From Marivita sp. (GTDB lineage: Bacteria > Pseudomonadota > Alphaproteobacteria > Rhodobacterales > Rhodobacteraceae), in the NCBI RefSeq assembly GCF_020055635.1, contig NZ_JAIPUT010000033.1, positions 1 to 48,100 on the forward strand: a stretch of 48,100 nt of DNA, given 5' to 3'. The translations under genes were made by a program, and so were the position numbers. The stretch's first letter is position 1. Every line of letters begins with the position of its first letter. Shown here in pieces: positions 1-6,887 of this stretch. Under the pieces are notes generated by a model. That model did no database searches. It saw only the letters and a list, made by a program, of their open reading frames with translations, and was not told the DNA's origin.

Positions 1-257
1 AGCGCCGGGTCCGCCGTATCCAGCGTCTCTCCGTCGATCTCGATGGTCCCGGTGGTTGGCTCCAGCAACCCCACCAGCATCCGCGCGAGGGTCGATTTCC
101 CGCAACCGGATTCGCCCACGATGCCGAGTGTCTCGTTCTGTTGGACGTCAAGCGTGACCGGATGCACCGCCTTGACCGACCCCTTGGCCCGGCCCAACAG
201 GCTCCGTCCCACCGGGAAGGTCTTCGAGACGTCCGACAATCTCAGCGCATGTGTCAT
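1..257 (-). CDS. DppF-like peptide ABC transporter ATPase, 5' part only
   Basis: The first 85 codons of an ATP-binding protein run off the left edge. The translation has an ABC N-terminal half with Walker A GESGCGKST at residues 48-56, as in the second ATPase (DppF/OppF) of peptide transporters. The start codon overlaps the stop of the upstream permease-ATPase fusion (ATGA, 254-257), indicating translational coupling in one minus-strand operon with DppA, DppB and DppCD. It would power import of a peptide-like solute from the cytoplasmic face. The C-terminal half, with Walker B and signature, lies outside the window, so the substrate class rests on neighbours. Confidence 0.9.
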   Translation of the reverse strand, partial: MTHALRLSDVSKTFPVGRSLLGRAKGSVKAVHPVTLDVQQNETLGIVGESGCGKSTLARMLVGLLEPTTGTIEIDGETLDTADPA

Positions 258-2134
258 TCCGCCGCCTCGCGCGTGCCCTGTTCCGGATAAAGACACCGCA
301 CCTTGCGGTCGCCCTGCCAGTCCAGCGGAATTTCGCCGCGCCGGCACTCAGGCTGCACCTTGAGGCAGCGATCCGCAAAGGCGCAGCCCTCGGGCAGCTT
401 GTCCACAACCGGCGGCAGCCCCGCGATGGCCTCGAGCCGCCGCTTGCCGCCGCCCAGTTCCGGCACACAGGCCATCAACCGCGCCGTGTAGGGATGACGC
501 GGCGCGTGCAGGATGTCTTTCGTGCTGCCTTCCTCGACGATCCGCCCGGCATACATCACCGCCACTCGGTCACAAAGCTGGGCCACCACGCCGAAATCAT
601 GCGTGATGAAGACAATCGCCAGCCCGCGCGACCGCCGCAGATCGTCCAATATGGTCAGAACCTGCGCCTGTACCGTCACGTCGAGCGCCGTCGTCGGTTC
701 GTCCGCGATGATGATGTCCGGGTCGTTCGCCAGCGCCATGGCGATGCCCACGCGCTGCCGCATCCCGCCCGACATCTCGTGCGGATAGTCCGTCACGCGC
801 TGCTCCGAGTTGGGGATGCGCACCGCGCGCAGCAGCTCGACCGCCTTGGCCCGCCCCTCCGCCTTGCCGATGGGTCGGTGCGACCGGATCGCCTCGATCA
901 GCTGGTCACCGACGCGGTAGAGCGGATGGAGCGTCGCCAGCGGATCCTGAAAGATATAAGCGACGTTGCGCCCCCGCATGTCGCGCAGCTGTCTGTACGG
1001 CGCCCCGATCAGGTCTTTACCATCGTAATGCACCGCCCCGCCGGTGATCACGCCGGGGGGCGAAGCGACCAGCCCCATCAGCGACAGCGCGGTCACGGAT
1101 TTGCCCGACCCGCTTTCACCGATGATGCCCAGGCATTCGCCCTTTTCGACATGCAGATCGACACCGCCCACAGCGCGGTAGACGCGATCCTTGACATGAA
1201 ACTGCGTCTCAAGCCCCTGCACCTCCAGCAACCCCTTGCCGGTTGGTTCAGGCACCGGGCCTTTCCGATCCACCTGCGTCGTCGCCATCGGCCGCGACAG
1301 TGCCCCGGACTTCAGCCGCGGGTCCAGCGCATCGCGCACCCCGTCACCGAGCAGATTGATCGACATGACGATGATCAGGATCATCACCCCCGGCACGATC
1401 GACGTATGCGGATTGGTGATCAGCGCCGACCGCGCCTCACCCAGCATCGACCCCAGATCGGCCTGCGGCGGCTGGCTTCCAAGGCCGAGAAAGGACAGCC
1501 CGGCGGTCTCAAGGATCATCCAGCCGATGGTGGTGGACATGGCGATCACGATCACCGGGATCACGTTGGGCAGGATCTCGGACAGGATGATCCGCGTGTT
1601 CGACAGGCCCGCCAGCCGCGCCGCATCGACGAATTCCTTGTGCGCGATGCCCACGGTGATGCCCCGGATGTTGCGCGCGAAGAACGGCACATTCACCGCC
1701 GCCACCGCGATCAGCGCGTTGAACAGCCCCGGCCCCAAAGCCGCGACGATCGCCAGCGCCAAGAGGATGTAGGGAAACGCCATCAGCATGTCGACGCCGC
1801 GCATGATGATGTTGTCGGTGCGCCCGCCGTAAAACCCCGCGATGATCCCGATTGCGGCACCAAGGGTCGCGGCCACAATCGCCGCCGCAAACCCGACTGC
1901 CAAGGACAACCGCGTCCCCCACATCAGCCGCGACAGCAGATCGCGCCCCAGATGGTCGGTGCCCAGCAACGCGCCCTCGGACAGGATCGGCTGGAACCGG
2001 TTGCTCGTGTTGGTCACGTCCGGGTCCGCCAAAGGCAGCACCGGCGTCAGCACCGCCAGGAGAACCACAACCGACATCAAGACCCCGCCCGCCAGCGCCA
2101 GCCGATTGCGCGCCAGAAGCGTCAGAAATGCCAT
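254..2134 (-). CDS. Fused peptide ABC transporter permease/ATPase (DppC-DppD)
   Basis: A 626-residue fusion. Residues 1 to about 275 are a DppC-type permease with several membrane helices and an EAA-type loop (near 168-190, DAARLAGLS). Residues about 300-626 are a DppD-type ATPase: Walker A GESGSGKS 339-346, signature MSGGMRQRV 454-462, Walker B IIIADEP 484-490, and the C-terminal oligopeptide domain with cysteines 584, 590, 597 and 614. The join lies in a polar linker near 280-300. The start at 2134 was chosen because AGGGAGGGG sits upstream and the permease begins there; the frame stays open further upstream without family similarity. Such fusions occur in other alphaproteobacteria. The substrate is probably peptide-like but not provable here. 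Confidence 0.93.
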   Translation of the reverse strand: MAFLTLLARNRLALAGGVLMSVVVLLAVLTPVLPLADPDVTNTSNRFQPILSEGALLGTDHLGRDLLSRLMWGTRLSLAVGFAAAIVAATLGAAIGIIAGFYGGRTDNIIMRGVDMLMAFPYILLALAIVAALGPGLFNALIAVAAVNVPFFARNIRGITVGIAHKEFVDAARLAGLSNTRIILSEILPNVIPVIVIAMSTTIGWMILETAGLSFLGLGSQPPQADLGSMLGEARSALITNPHTSIVPGVMILIIVMSINLLGDGVRDALDPRLKSGALSRPMATTQVDRKGPVPEPTGKGLLEVQGLETQFHVKDRVYRAVGGVDLHVEKGECLGIIGESGSGKSVTALSLMGLVASPPGVITGGAVHYDGKDLIGAPYRQLRDMRGRNVAYIFQDPLATLHPLYRVGDQLIEAIRSHRPIGKAEGRAKAVELLRAVRIPNSEQRVTDYPHEMSGGMRQRVGIAMALANDPDIIIADEPTTALDVTVQAQVLTILDDLRRSRGLAIVFITHDFGVVAQLCDRVAVMYAGRIVEEGSTKDILHAPRHPYTARLMACVPELGGGKRRLEAIAGLPPVVDKLPEGCAFADRCLKVQPECRRGEIPLDWQGDRKVRCLYPEQGTREAAE

Positions 2135-2195
2135 GCAGCACCCCTCCCTGACATTTGCGTCATCGCCGCTTGTACTGGCGTCAAATTCACCCATT

Positions 2196-2230
2196 TCACG
2201 ATTACGTGAGGTGCGACCAAATCCTCGCAC
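2196..2230. promoter_or_regulatory. Two adjacent inverted repeats in a divergent gap
   Basis: TCACG-ATTA-CGTGA (2196-2209) is followed by GTGCGA-N8-TCGCAC (2211-2230) between the permease-ATPase fusion and the small OB-fold gene. Both lie where a promoter for either direction would be. They may be operators or a 5' leader hairpin; no known regulator motif was recognised. Confidence 0.35.
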
Positions 2231-2268
2231 GTACCAGACGCACACCATTCACACTTAAGGAAACTGCA

Positions 2269-2610
2269 ATGCTCCGCACCGCTCTGACCGCCTTTTTCCT
2301 TGTCACCGGCTCCGCTCTTGCCGCGCAGACCGATCCGCTCGTTCCGATTGCAGAGGCCGAACGCGGCAGCTTTGTCACCCTTGCGGGCGAAGTGACCCGC
2401 ATCCTGGACGAAGACACCTTTCGCCTGACAGATGCCTCCGGGGACATCCGCGTCTATATCGGACCCAACCGAATGCCCGTGCGCCCCGGCGACAGGGTCT
2501 CCATCTCGGGCTTCGTGGATGACGACCTGTTCGGCCCGCGCGAAATCTACGCCGACACGGCCCAACTCGCCGATGGCAGCACCGTCGCTTTCGACAGGCG
2601 CTACGACTGA
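2269..2610 (+). CDS. Small secreted OB-fold (BOF/YgiW-type) protein
   Basis: 113 residues with a Sec signal peptide (MLRTALTAFFLVTGSALAA, cut near residue 19). A compact beta-rich domain follows, containing GSFVTLAGEVTRILDEDTF and RVYIGPNRMPVRPGDRVSI, the pattern of the bacterial OB-fold (BOF/YgiW/YdeI) family of periplasmic stress-related proteins. The start at 2269 has TAAGGA upstream and gives the signal peptide at once. It lies on the strand opposite to the peptide transporter genes, between dppB and the dppCD fusion, so it splits that operon. Its role is unknown; ligand binding or envelope stress is known only for the family. Confidence 0.8.
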   Translation: MLRTALTAFFLVTGSALAAQTDPLVPIAEAERGSFVTLAGEVTRILDEDTFRLTDASGDIRVYIGPNRMPVRPGDRVSISGFVDDDLFGPREIYADTAQLADGSTVAFDRRYD

Positions 2611-2627
2611 TCCACAGCGGCGCAAGG

Positions 2628-3590
2628 TCATGTCTTGATCCGCGGATCAAGCAGGCTTTGCGCCACGTCCACCGCGATGTTGAACAGCACGTAACAGGCC
2701 GCCACGAAGACCACGCCGCCCTGCACCAGCAGGATGTCGCGCGTCAGGATCGCATCGACCAGCATCCGCCCCACGCCGGGCCACTGGAAGACGATCTCGA
2801 TATAGACTGCACCCGACAACACAAAGCCCGCCTGGATGCCCAGTACCGGGATGATCGACACCATCGCCGCCCGCAGCGCATGGCGCCAGATCACGCCGCG
2901 CTCATGCACGCCCTTGGCGCGCGCCGTGCGGATGAAATCCTGCCGCAACACCTCGAGCATGGCCGATCGTGACAGCCGCGCGATCACCCCCGTCGCCACC
3001 ACCGCCAGCGCCAAGGCCGGCATGGTCAGATGCGAGATCAGCGCCCAGATGTCGCGCGCGCCATAGATCGGCCACATGCCCGACACCGGGAACCAGCGCA
3101 GGTTCACCGCAAAGAACAGGATCATCATCATGCCCAGGAAAAATGACGGGATCGAAATGCCCAGCAAGACGACAAAGGTGATCGCCTTGTCCGCCCAGCC
3201 ATACTGGTTCGCCGCCGAAATCACCCCGGCGATGATGCCGAGGATCGAACACAGCACAAACGCCGTTCCCGCAAGGACCAGCGTCGCGTTGAACCGCTCA
3301 AGCACCTCGTCCAGCACCGGACGGTTGAGCGCAAAACTGGTGCCGAAATCCCCGGTCAGCATGTTGCCGAGCCAGATGAAATACTGCTGCACCAGCGTCT
3401 TGTCCAAACCCAGATCGCGATTGAGCTTCTCGACATTCTCCGGCGTCGCATAGCTGCCCAGGATCGCCGTCGCCGGATCGCCCGGGATCAGCGCCATGAT
3501 CAGGAACACGATCACCGTGATGCCCAGAAGAACCGGGATCGCGGACAACAGACGTTTGAGGATGTAGCCGGTCACGAAGGACCCCTTCAT
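2628..3590 (-). CDS. DppB-like peptide ABC transporter permease
   Basis: 320 residues with about six membrane helices and the binding-protein-dependent permease layout. It has the N-terminal helix and IPGDPA motif typical of DppB/OppB, and an EAA-type loop near DFIRTARAKGV. It forms the inner-membrane channel with the DppC half of the fusion. The ATG at 3590 lies inside a short intergenic repeat (3585-3607). A GTG at 3575 (VTGYILKRLL) with GAAGGGG just upstream gives the more usual DppB N-terminus and may be the true start. It is separated from dppA by two hairpins and from dppCD by the opposite-strand OB-fold gene. Confidence 0.9.
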   Translation of the reverse strand: MKGSFVTGYILKRLLSAIPVLLGITVIVFLIMALIPGDPATAILGSYATPENVEKLNRDLGLDKTLVQQYFIWLGNMLTGDFGTSFALNRPVLDEVLERFNATLVLAGTAFVLCSILGIIAGVISAANQYGWADKAITFVVLLGISIPSFFLGMMMILFFAVNLRWFPVSGMWPIYGARDIWALISHLTMPALALAVVATGVIARLSRSAMLEVLRQDFIRTARAKGVHERGVIWRHALRAAMVSIIPVLGIQAGFVLSGAVYIEIVFQWPGVGRMLVDAILTRDILLVQGGVVFVAACYVLFNIAVDVAQSLLDPRIKT

Positions 3591-3607
3591 CTTGCCGGGT
3601 AAACTCC
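3585..3607. repeat. Short intergenic repeat, copy 1
   Basis: Matches 15818-15840 at 21 of 23 positions: CTTCATCTTGCC, two variable bases, then GTAAACTCC. On the minus strand it ends in GGCAAGATGAAG-like sequence, which supplies the annotated ATG of dppB. I associate this element with intergenic regions of Rhodobacteraceae; that is memory, not a search. Confidence 0.6.
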
Positions 3608-3614
3608 GGGGGGT

Positions 3615-3660
3615 GTGGGGGGCTGGCCCCCCACCTTGTCGGGCGGGCCGCGCCCGCCCG
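3615..3660 (-). terminator. Tandem GC-rich hairpins after dppA
   Basis: Two perfect inverted repeats sit 4 bases after the dppA stop codon: CGGGCGGGC-N3-GCCCGCCCG (3640-3660) and GTGGGGGGC-N2-GCCCCCCAC (3615-3634). Neither has a clear T-run, so they more likely stabilise the dppA 3' end or attenuate read-through into dppB than stop transcription fully. Confidence 0.6.
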
Positions 3661-3664
3661 AAGC

Positions 3665-5242
3665 CTAGTTCTTCACGACATCATCCAGAAGCAGGAAGAA
3701 TGACGGCTGAAGCGAGAAATTCTCGACCGCCTCATTCGTCACCGCGTTCTGCTTCCAGTTCGCCACGAACACCCAGGGCGCGTCTTCCTGCACGATGGTC
3801 TGCATCTCCTTGTAGAGCCGTGCACGCTCCTCCTGGTCGGTCGCAACCCGCGCCGCCTCAAGCAACTCGTCCACCTCGGGGTTGGAATAGTAGCCCGAGT
3901 TGAACCCGCCCTGGTCCGGCCAAGCGGCGGTGCGCAGCGCCAAGAAAGGCAGCGTGTCGGGGTCGTTGGTCATCCACGCCATTTCGGCCATGTCCGCCTT
4001 GCCCTCGAGCCCGGGGTTCACCTCGCCAAGGAAGGTGTTCCATTCGTAGGTCTCGATGCTCACGTCAAAGCCCACCGCTTCGAGGTCGGCCTGGATGGCC
4101 GTGCCCATCGCCACGGGGTCCAACATCCCCGATCCGCCTTCGGTGACAAAAAAGGTCAGCTCCGCGCCCTCGGCCCCGGCCTCGGCGATCAACTCCCGCG
4201 CCCGGTCGGGATCGTAGGGATAGGGCTCCAGTTCCTCGTTATAGGCCCAGGCAAAGGCCGGCGGCGTCGGGCCTGCGGCCACTTCCGCGGTGCCTTCGAG
4301 CACCTCCTCGACCAGCGCCGTCTTGTTGACCGCATAATTCGCCGCCTGACGCACGCGGACATCGGCAAACGGACCTTCCTTGGTGTTCAGGATCAGGAAC
4401 CAGACGTGCGGCCCGGCCTGTTCATGCACCGTGTAGCTGTCGCCCTGGAACTCCGACAGCGCCACGGGGGGCACCTCGACCATCAGGTCGATCCCGCCCG
4501 CCAGCATTTCCGCCGTGCGGGTGTTGGCATCGGTGATCGGCCGGAACACGACCGCTTCCAGTTCGGGCGCGCCGTCCCAGTAATCGGGGTTGGCCTCGAT
4601 CACCACCGCCTCGTTCGACCGCCATTCGACAAAGGTGAACGGCCCGGTGCCCGACGGGTTGCGCCCGAAATCGGCACCGTGCTCCTCGACTGCTGCGGGC
4701 GACACGATCAGCCCGGTGGGATAGGCGAGGTTCGACAGGAACGGCGCATAGGGACCATTCAGCGTGAACCGCACGGTCAGGTCGTCCACCGCCTCGACGT
4801 TTTCCACCGCCGAGAAGAAGAACGCCAGCGGGAACGGGCCGGTGTCGTGATAGGGGTGATCCTCGTTCAGCATCCGGTCGAAATTGAACTTCACCGCCTC
4901 GGCGTTGAAATCGCTGCCATCGTGGAATGTGACCCCGTCGCGCAGGGTGAAGGTATAGACCGTTCCATCCTCGCTGATCTCCCAGTCCGTCGCCAGCGCC
5001 GGTTCCACCTCGAGCGTGCCGTCGCGGTAGCGTACCAGCCCGTCATAGACATTCATCAGGATGCGGAAATCGTTCACCGCGGTGACAGCCGCGGGATCAA
5101 GCGCCTTGGGCTCGGCGATCTGGCCGACGATCAGAACGCCGGGCGGGGTCTGTGCGGCAACGGGCGCGACCGTGCCAAGGGTCAGCGCCAAAGCTGTGCC
5201 CGCGGCCAGAAGGCTGCGGCGGGTGACGTGGAAAAGCGACAT
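3665..5242 (-). CDS. DppA-like peptide ABC transporter substrate-binding protein
   Basis: 525 residues, the usual length of the SBP_bac_5 family. It has a twin-arginine-like signal (VTRRSLLAAG, then APVAAQ near residue 30) and a long periplasmic body. Features of peptide or opine binding proteins are visible, such as ALDPAAVTAVNDFRILMNVYDGL near residue 50 and YTFTLRDGVTFHDGSDF near 110. AGGAGAGGAAG precedes the ATG. It is the first gene of the operon, preceded by two GntR-type palindromes and followed by two hairpins. The ligand cannot be told from sequence alone. Confidence 0.93.
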   Translation of the reverse strand: MSLFHVTRRSLLAAGTALALTLGTVAPVAAQTPPGVLIVGQIAEPKALDPAAVTAVNDFRILMNVYDGLVRYRDGTLEVEPALATDWEISEDGTVYTFTLRDGVTFHDGSDFNAEAVKFNFDRMLNEDHPYHDTGPFPLAFFFSAVENVEAVDDLTVRFTLNGPYAPFLSNLAYPTGLIVSPAAVEEHGADFGRNPSGTGPFTFVEWRSNEAVVIEANPDYWDGAPELEAVVFRPITDANTRTAEMLAGGIDLMVEVPPVALSEFQGDSYTVHEQAGPHVWFLILNTKEGPFADVRVRQAANYAVNKTALVEEVLEGTAEVAAGPTPPAFAWAYNEELEPYPYDPDRARELIAEAGAEGAELTFFVTEGGSGMLDPVAMGTAIQADLEAVGFDVSIETYEWNTFLGEVNPGLEGKADMAEMAWMTNDPDTLPFLALRTAAWPDQGGFNSGYYSNPEVDELLEAARVATDQEERARLYKEMQTIVQEDAPWVFVANWKQNAVTNEAVENFSLQPSFFLLLDDVVKN

Positions 5243-5273
5243 GGGTGACTTCCTCTCCTGAAGTTCAGCTTTT

Positions 5274-5289
5274 ATTTATCATGATAAAT
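5274..5289. promoter_or_regulatory. GntR-type operator, site 1
   Basis: Perfect 16-base palindrome ATTTATCATGATAAAT, 32 bases upstream of the dppA start. It is nearly identical to sites at 5302 and 6853, the latter upstream of the GntR/FCD regulator gene. It probably overlaps the promoter of dppA or of the divergent DUF1028 gene. Confidence 0.75.
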
Positions 5290-5301
5290 TGCATCAGGCC
5301 A

Positions 5302-5317
5302 AATTTTCATGATAAAT
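5302..5317. promoter_or_regulatory. GntR-type operator, site 2
   Basis: AATTTTCATGATAAAT matches site 1 at 14 of 16 positions; the centres lie 28 bases apart. It is 28 bases upstream of the DUF1028 start, so one pair of sites could control both divergent transcripts. Confidence 0.65.
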
Positions 5318-5344
5318 TCAAGCCTGACGAAAACGGAGCCGCCC

Positions 5345-6040
5345 ATGACCCTTTCCATTCTGGCTTTCGATGAAAAAACGGGAGCTTACGGCGGCGCTGC
5401 AACCACCGGAAGCCTGTGTGTCGGCGGCTGGGTCCTGCGTGGCGATGCCGAATCGGGCCTGTCGGCGTCGCAGGGGTCTTTGCCCAGCACGATGTGGGGA
5501 ACAGATGTCCTGACCCTGATGCGCGGCGGCATGAACGCTGCCGAGGCGGTGGCGAAGATCACGTCAACCGACGAAGGCCGCGCGGAACGGCAACTGGCGG
5601 CGCTTGATCCGCTTGGCAGCACCGGCCATTTCACCGGCGCGAACAGCATCCCCGTGGCCGATGCGCGCATTGCGACCCATGTCGTGGTGTCGGGCAACCT
5701 TCTGGCCTCGGCAAAGGTGCTGGAGGCCTGTCTCGACAGGTTCCTGACCGACGGCGGCTCCCTGGACACACGGCTTCTCAACGCGCTCGACGCCGCCTCC
5801 CGCGCCGGGGGCGACAGCCGCGGGCTGCTGTCAGCCGCCCTGCTGGTGGTCAGCCGCGCGCAGCCGCCGATGACCCTGCGCGTGGACCATTCCGAAACGC
5901 CGCTCACCGATCTGCGCGCCCTGCACAGCCGGGCCACGTCGGGGCTTTACGGCGACTGGGTGCGCCATGTGCCGACGCTCGACGACCCGCAGCGCAGCGC
6001 CCCCTTCACGGCAACCAGGGACCCGGTCACTCCGCAATGA
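5345..6040 (+). CDS. DUF1028 family protein (Ntn-hydrolase-like)
   Basis: 231 residues matching the DUF1028 pattern from the first residue: MTLSILAFDEKTGAYGGAA, then GLSASQGSL, GSTGHFTGANSIPVADAR and HVVVSGNLLAS. The family is predicted to have an Ntn-hydrolase fold, and its reaction is unproven; it often neighbours peptide transporters and amidohydrolases. The start at 5345 was preferred because GGAG precedes it and the family N-terminus begins there; an in-frame ATG at 5309 lies inside operator site 2. It is divergent from dppA and overlaps the regulator gene tail to tail by 14 bases. Handling of an imported peptide or amide is a plausible inference. Confidence 0.87.
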   Translation: MTLSILAFDEKTGAYGGAATTGSLCVGGWVLRGDAESGLSASQGSLPSTMWGTDVLTLMRGGMNAAEAVAKITSTDEGRAERQLAALDPLGSTGHFTGANSIPVADARIATHVVVSGNLLASAKVLEACLDRFLTDGGSLDTRLLNALDAASRAGGDSRGLLSAALLVVSRAQPPMTLRVDHSETPLTDLRALHSRATSGLYGDWVRHVPTLDDPQRSAPFTATRDPVTPQ

Positions 6041-6845
6041 AGCGTTTCATGACCTCGGCTTCCTGATCTTCCATCAGGTCGCGCGCCATCTCCATATGGC
6101 TGGCCATCACACGCCGGGCAGCCTCGGCATCGCCCGACCGAAGCGCGGCAATCAGGTCCAGCTGGTGATCGCGCCCGCGTTTCCAGAGGTCGTGGTTCGG
6201 CGTGGTGTAGAGCCGCTTGTAGACGGTCAGGTCGGTCAGGATCTGCGCCATGAAGCTGATGAAGAAACTCAGCAGTGCATTTTCCCCAAAATCCGACAGC
6301 CGCGCGTGAAACCGCAAGGACGCGACATGCTGCAACCGTTCTTCCCGCGCGTCCTTGGCCGGGGCGGCGTAGGTCTGCATGATCTCTTGAAGCTCGGCCA
6401 GCTGCGCCTCGGTCAGCTTGCCTGCCAGCGACGCCGCCATTTCCGGTTCCAGCGACAGCCGCACCGCGTAGATGTCGGCAATGGTGACGTTCTGGAAATA
6501 GAAGTAATTCGCCAGCAAGGCATGCGCCCGGTCGCGCGACACCTCACCGACGAAACTGCCCCCGCCCGGCCCGGTCTTGGTCTCGACCAGCCCTTGCGCC
6601 TGAAGGATCCGCATCGCCTCGCGGATGGTGCCCTTGGACATCTGGAAGCGGTCGATCAGCGCGGCCTCGCCGGGCAGCCTGTCGCCGGGCATAAGCCCCT
6701 GCTCGACGACCCAATCCTTGATCGCCTCGGCCACCCGCACCGGTCGGGACCGGCGTCGCGGACGTTCGGAGAGATCAGTCTTGGAGCCCGGTGTCATGGC
6801 GGCCTTTACGGTTGACGGCTGCCCCTGTCCGGGCAGCCGCGCCAT
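6027..6845 (-). CDS. GntR-family (FCD-type) transcriptional regulator
   Basis: Up to 272 residues. An N-terminal winged helix (about 36-105, with GEAALIDRFQMSKGTIREAM and the wing TKTGPGGGSFVG) is followed by an alpha-helical FCD ligand domain (about 115-260). The start is uncertain: the ATG at 6845 has no ribosome site and lies 7 bases from a palindrome, so it could be leaderless. The ATG at 6797 (MTPGSKTD) would give 256 residues starting closer to the HTH. The palindrome at 6853, shared with the dppA/DUF1028 intergenic region, suggests autoregulation and control of the peptide transporter. The effector is unknown. Confidence 0.9.
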   Translation of the reverse strand: MARLPGQGQPSTVKAAMTPGSKTDLSERPRRRSRPVRVAEAIKDWVVEQGLMPGDRLPGEAALIDRFQMSKGTIREAMRILQAQGLVETKTGPGGGSFVGEVSRDRAHALLANYFYFQNVTIADIYAVRLSLEPEMAASLAGKLTEAQLAELQEIMQTYAAPAKDAREERLQHVASLRFHARLSDFGENALLSFFISFMAQILTDLTVYKRLYTTPNHDLWKRGRDHQLDLIAALRSGDAEAARRVMASHMEMARDLMEDQEAEVMKRFIAE

Positions 6846-6852
6846 GCAACCA

Positions 6853-6868
6853 ATTTATCATGATGAAT
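6853..6868. promoter_or_regulatory. GntR-type operator, site 3
   Basis: ATTTATCATGATGAAT differs from the perfect palindrome at 5274 in one base. It lies directly upstream of the GntR gene (ATG at 6845) and so probably serves autoregulation. Confidence 0.65.
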
Positions 6869-6887
6869 ACAAGCCTCGCAGCCCCGC

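Noticed and set aside
251-2209. A 652-codon plus-strand frame opposite the permease-ATPase fusion
   Set aside because: Antisense shadow of a gene with all ABC motifs; composition is dominated by Arg, His, Gln and Pro with no domain.
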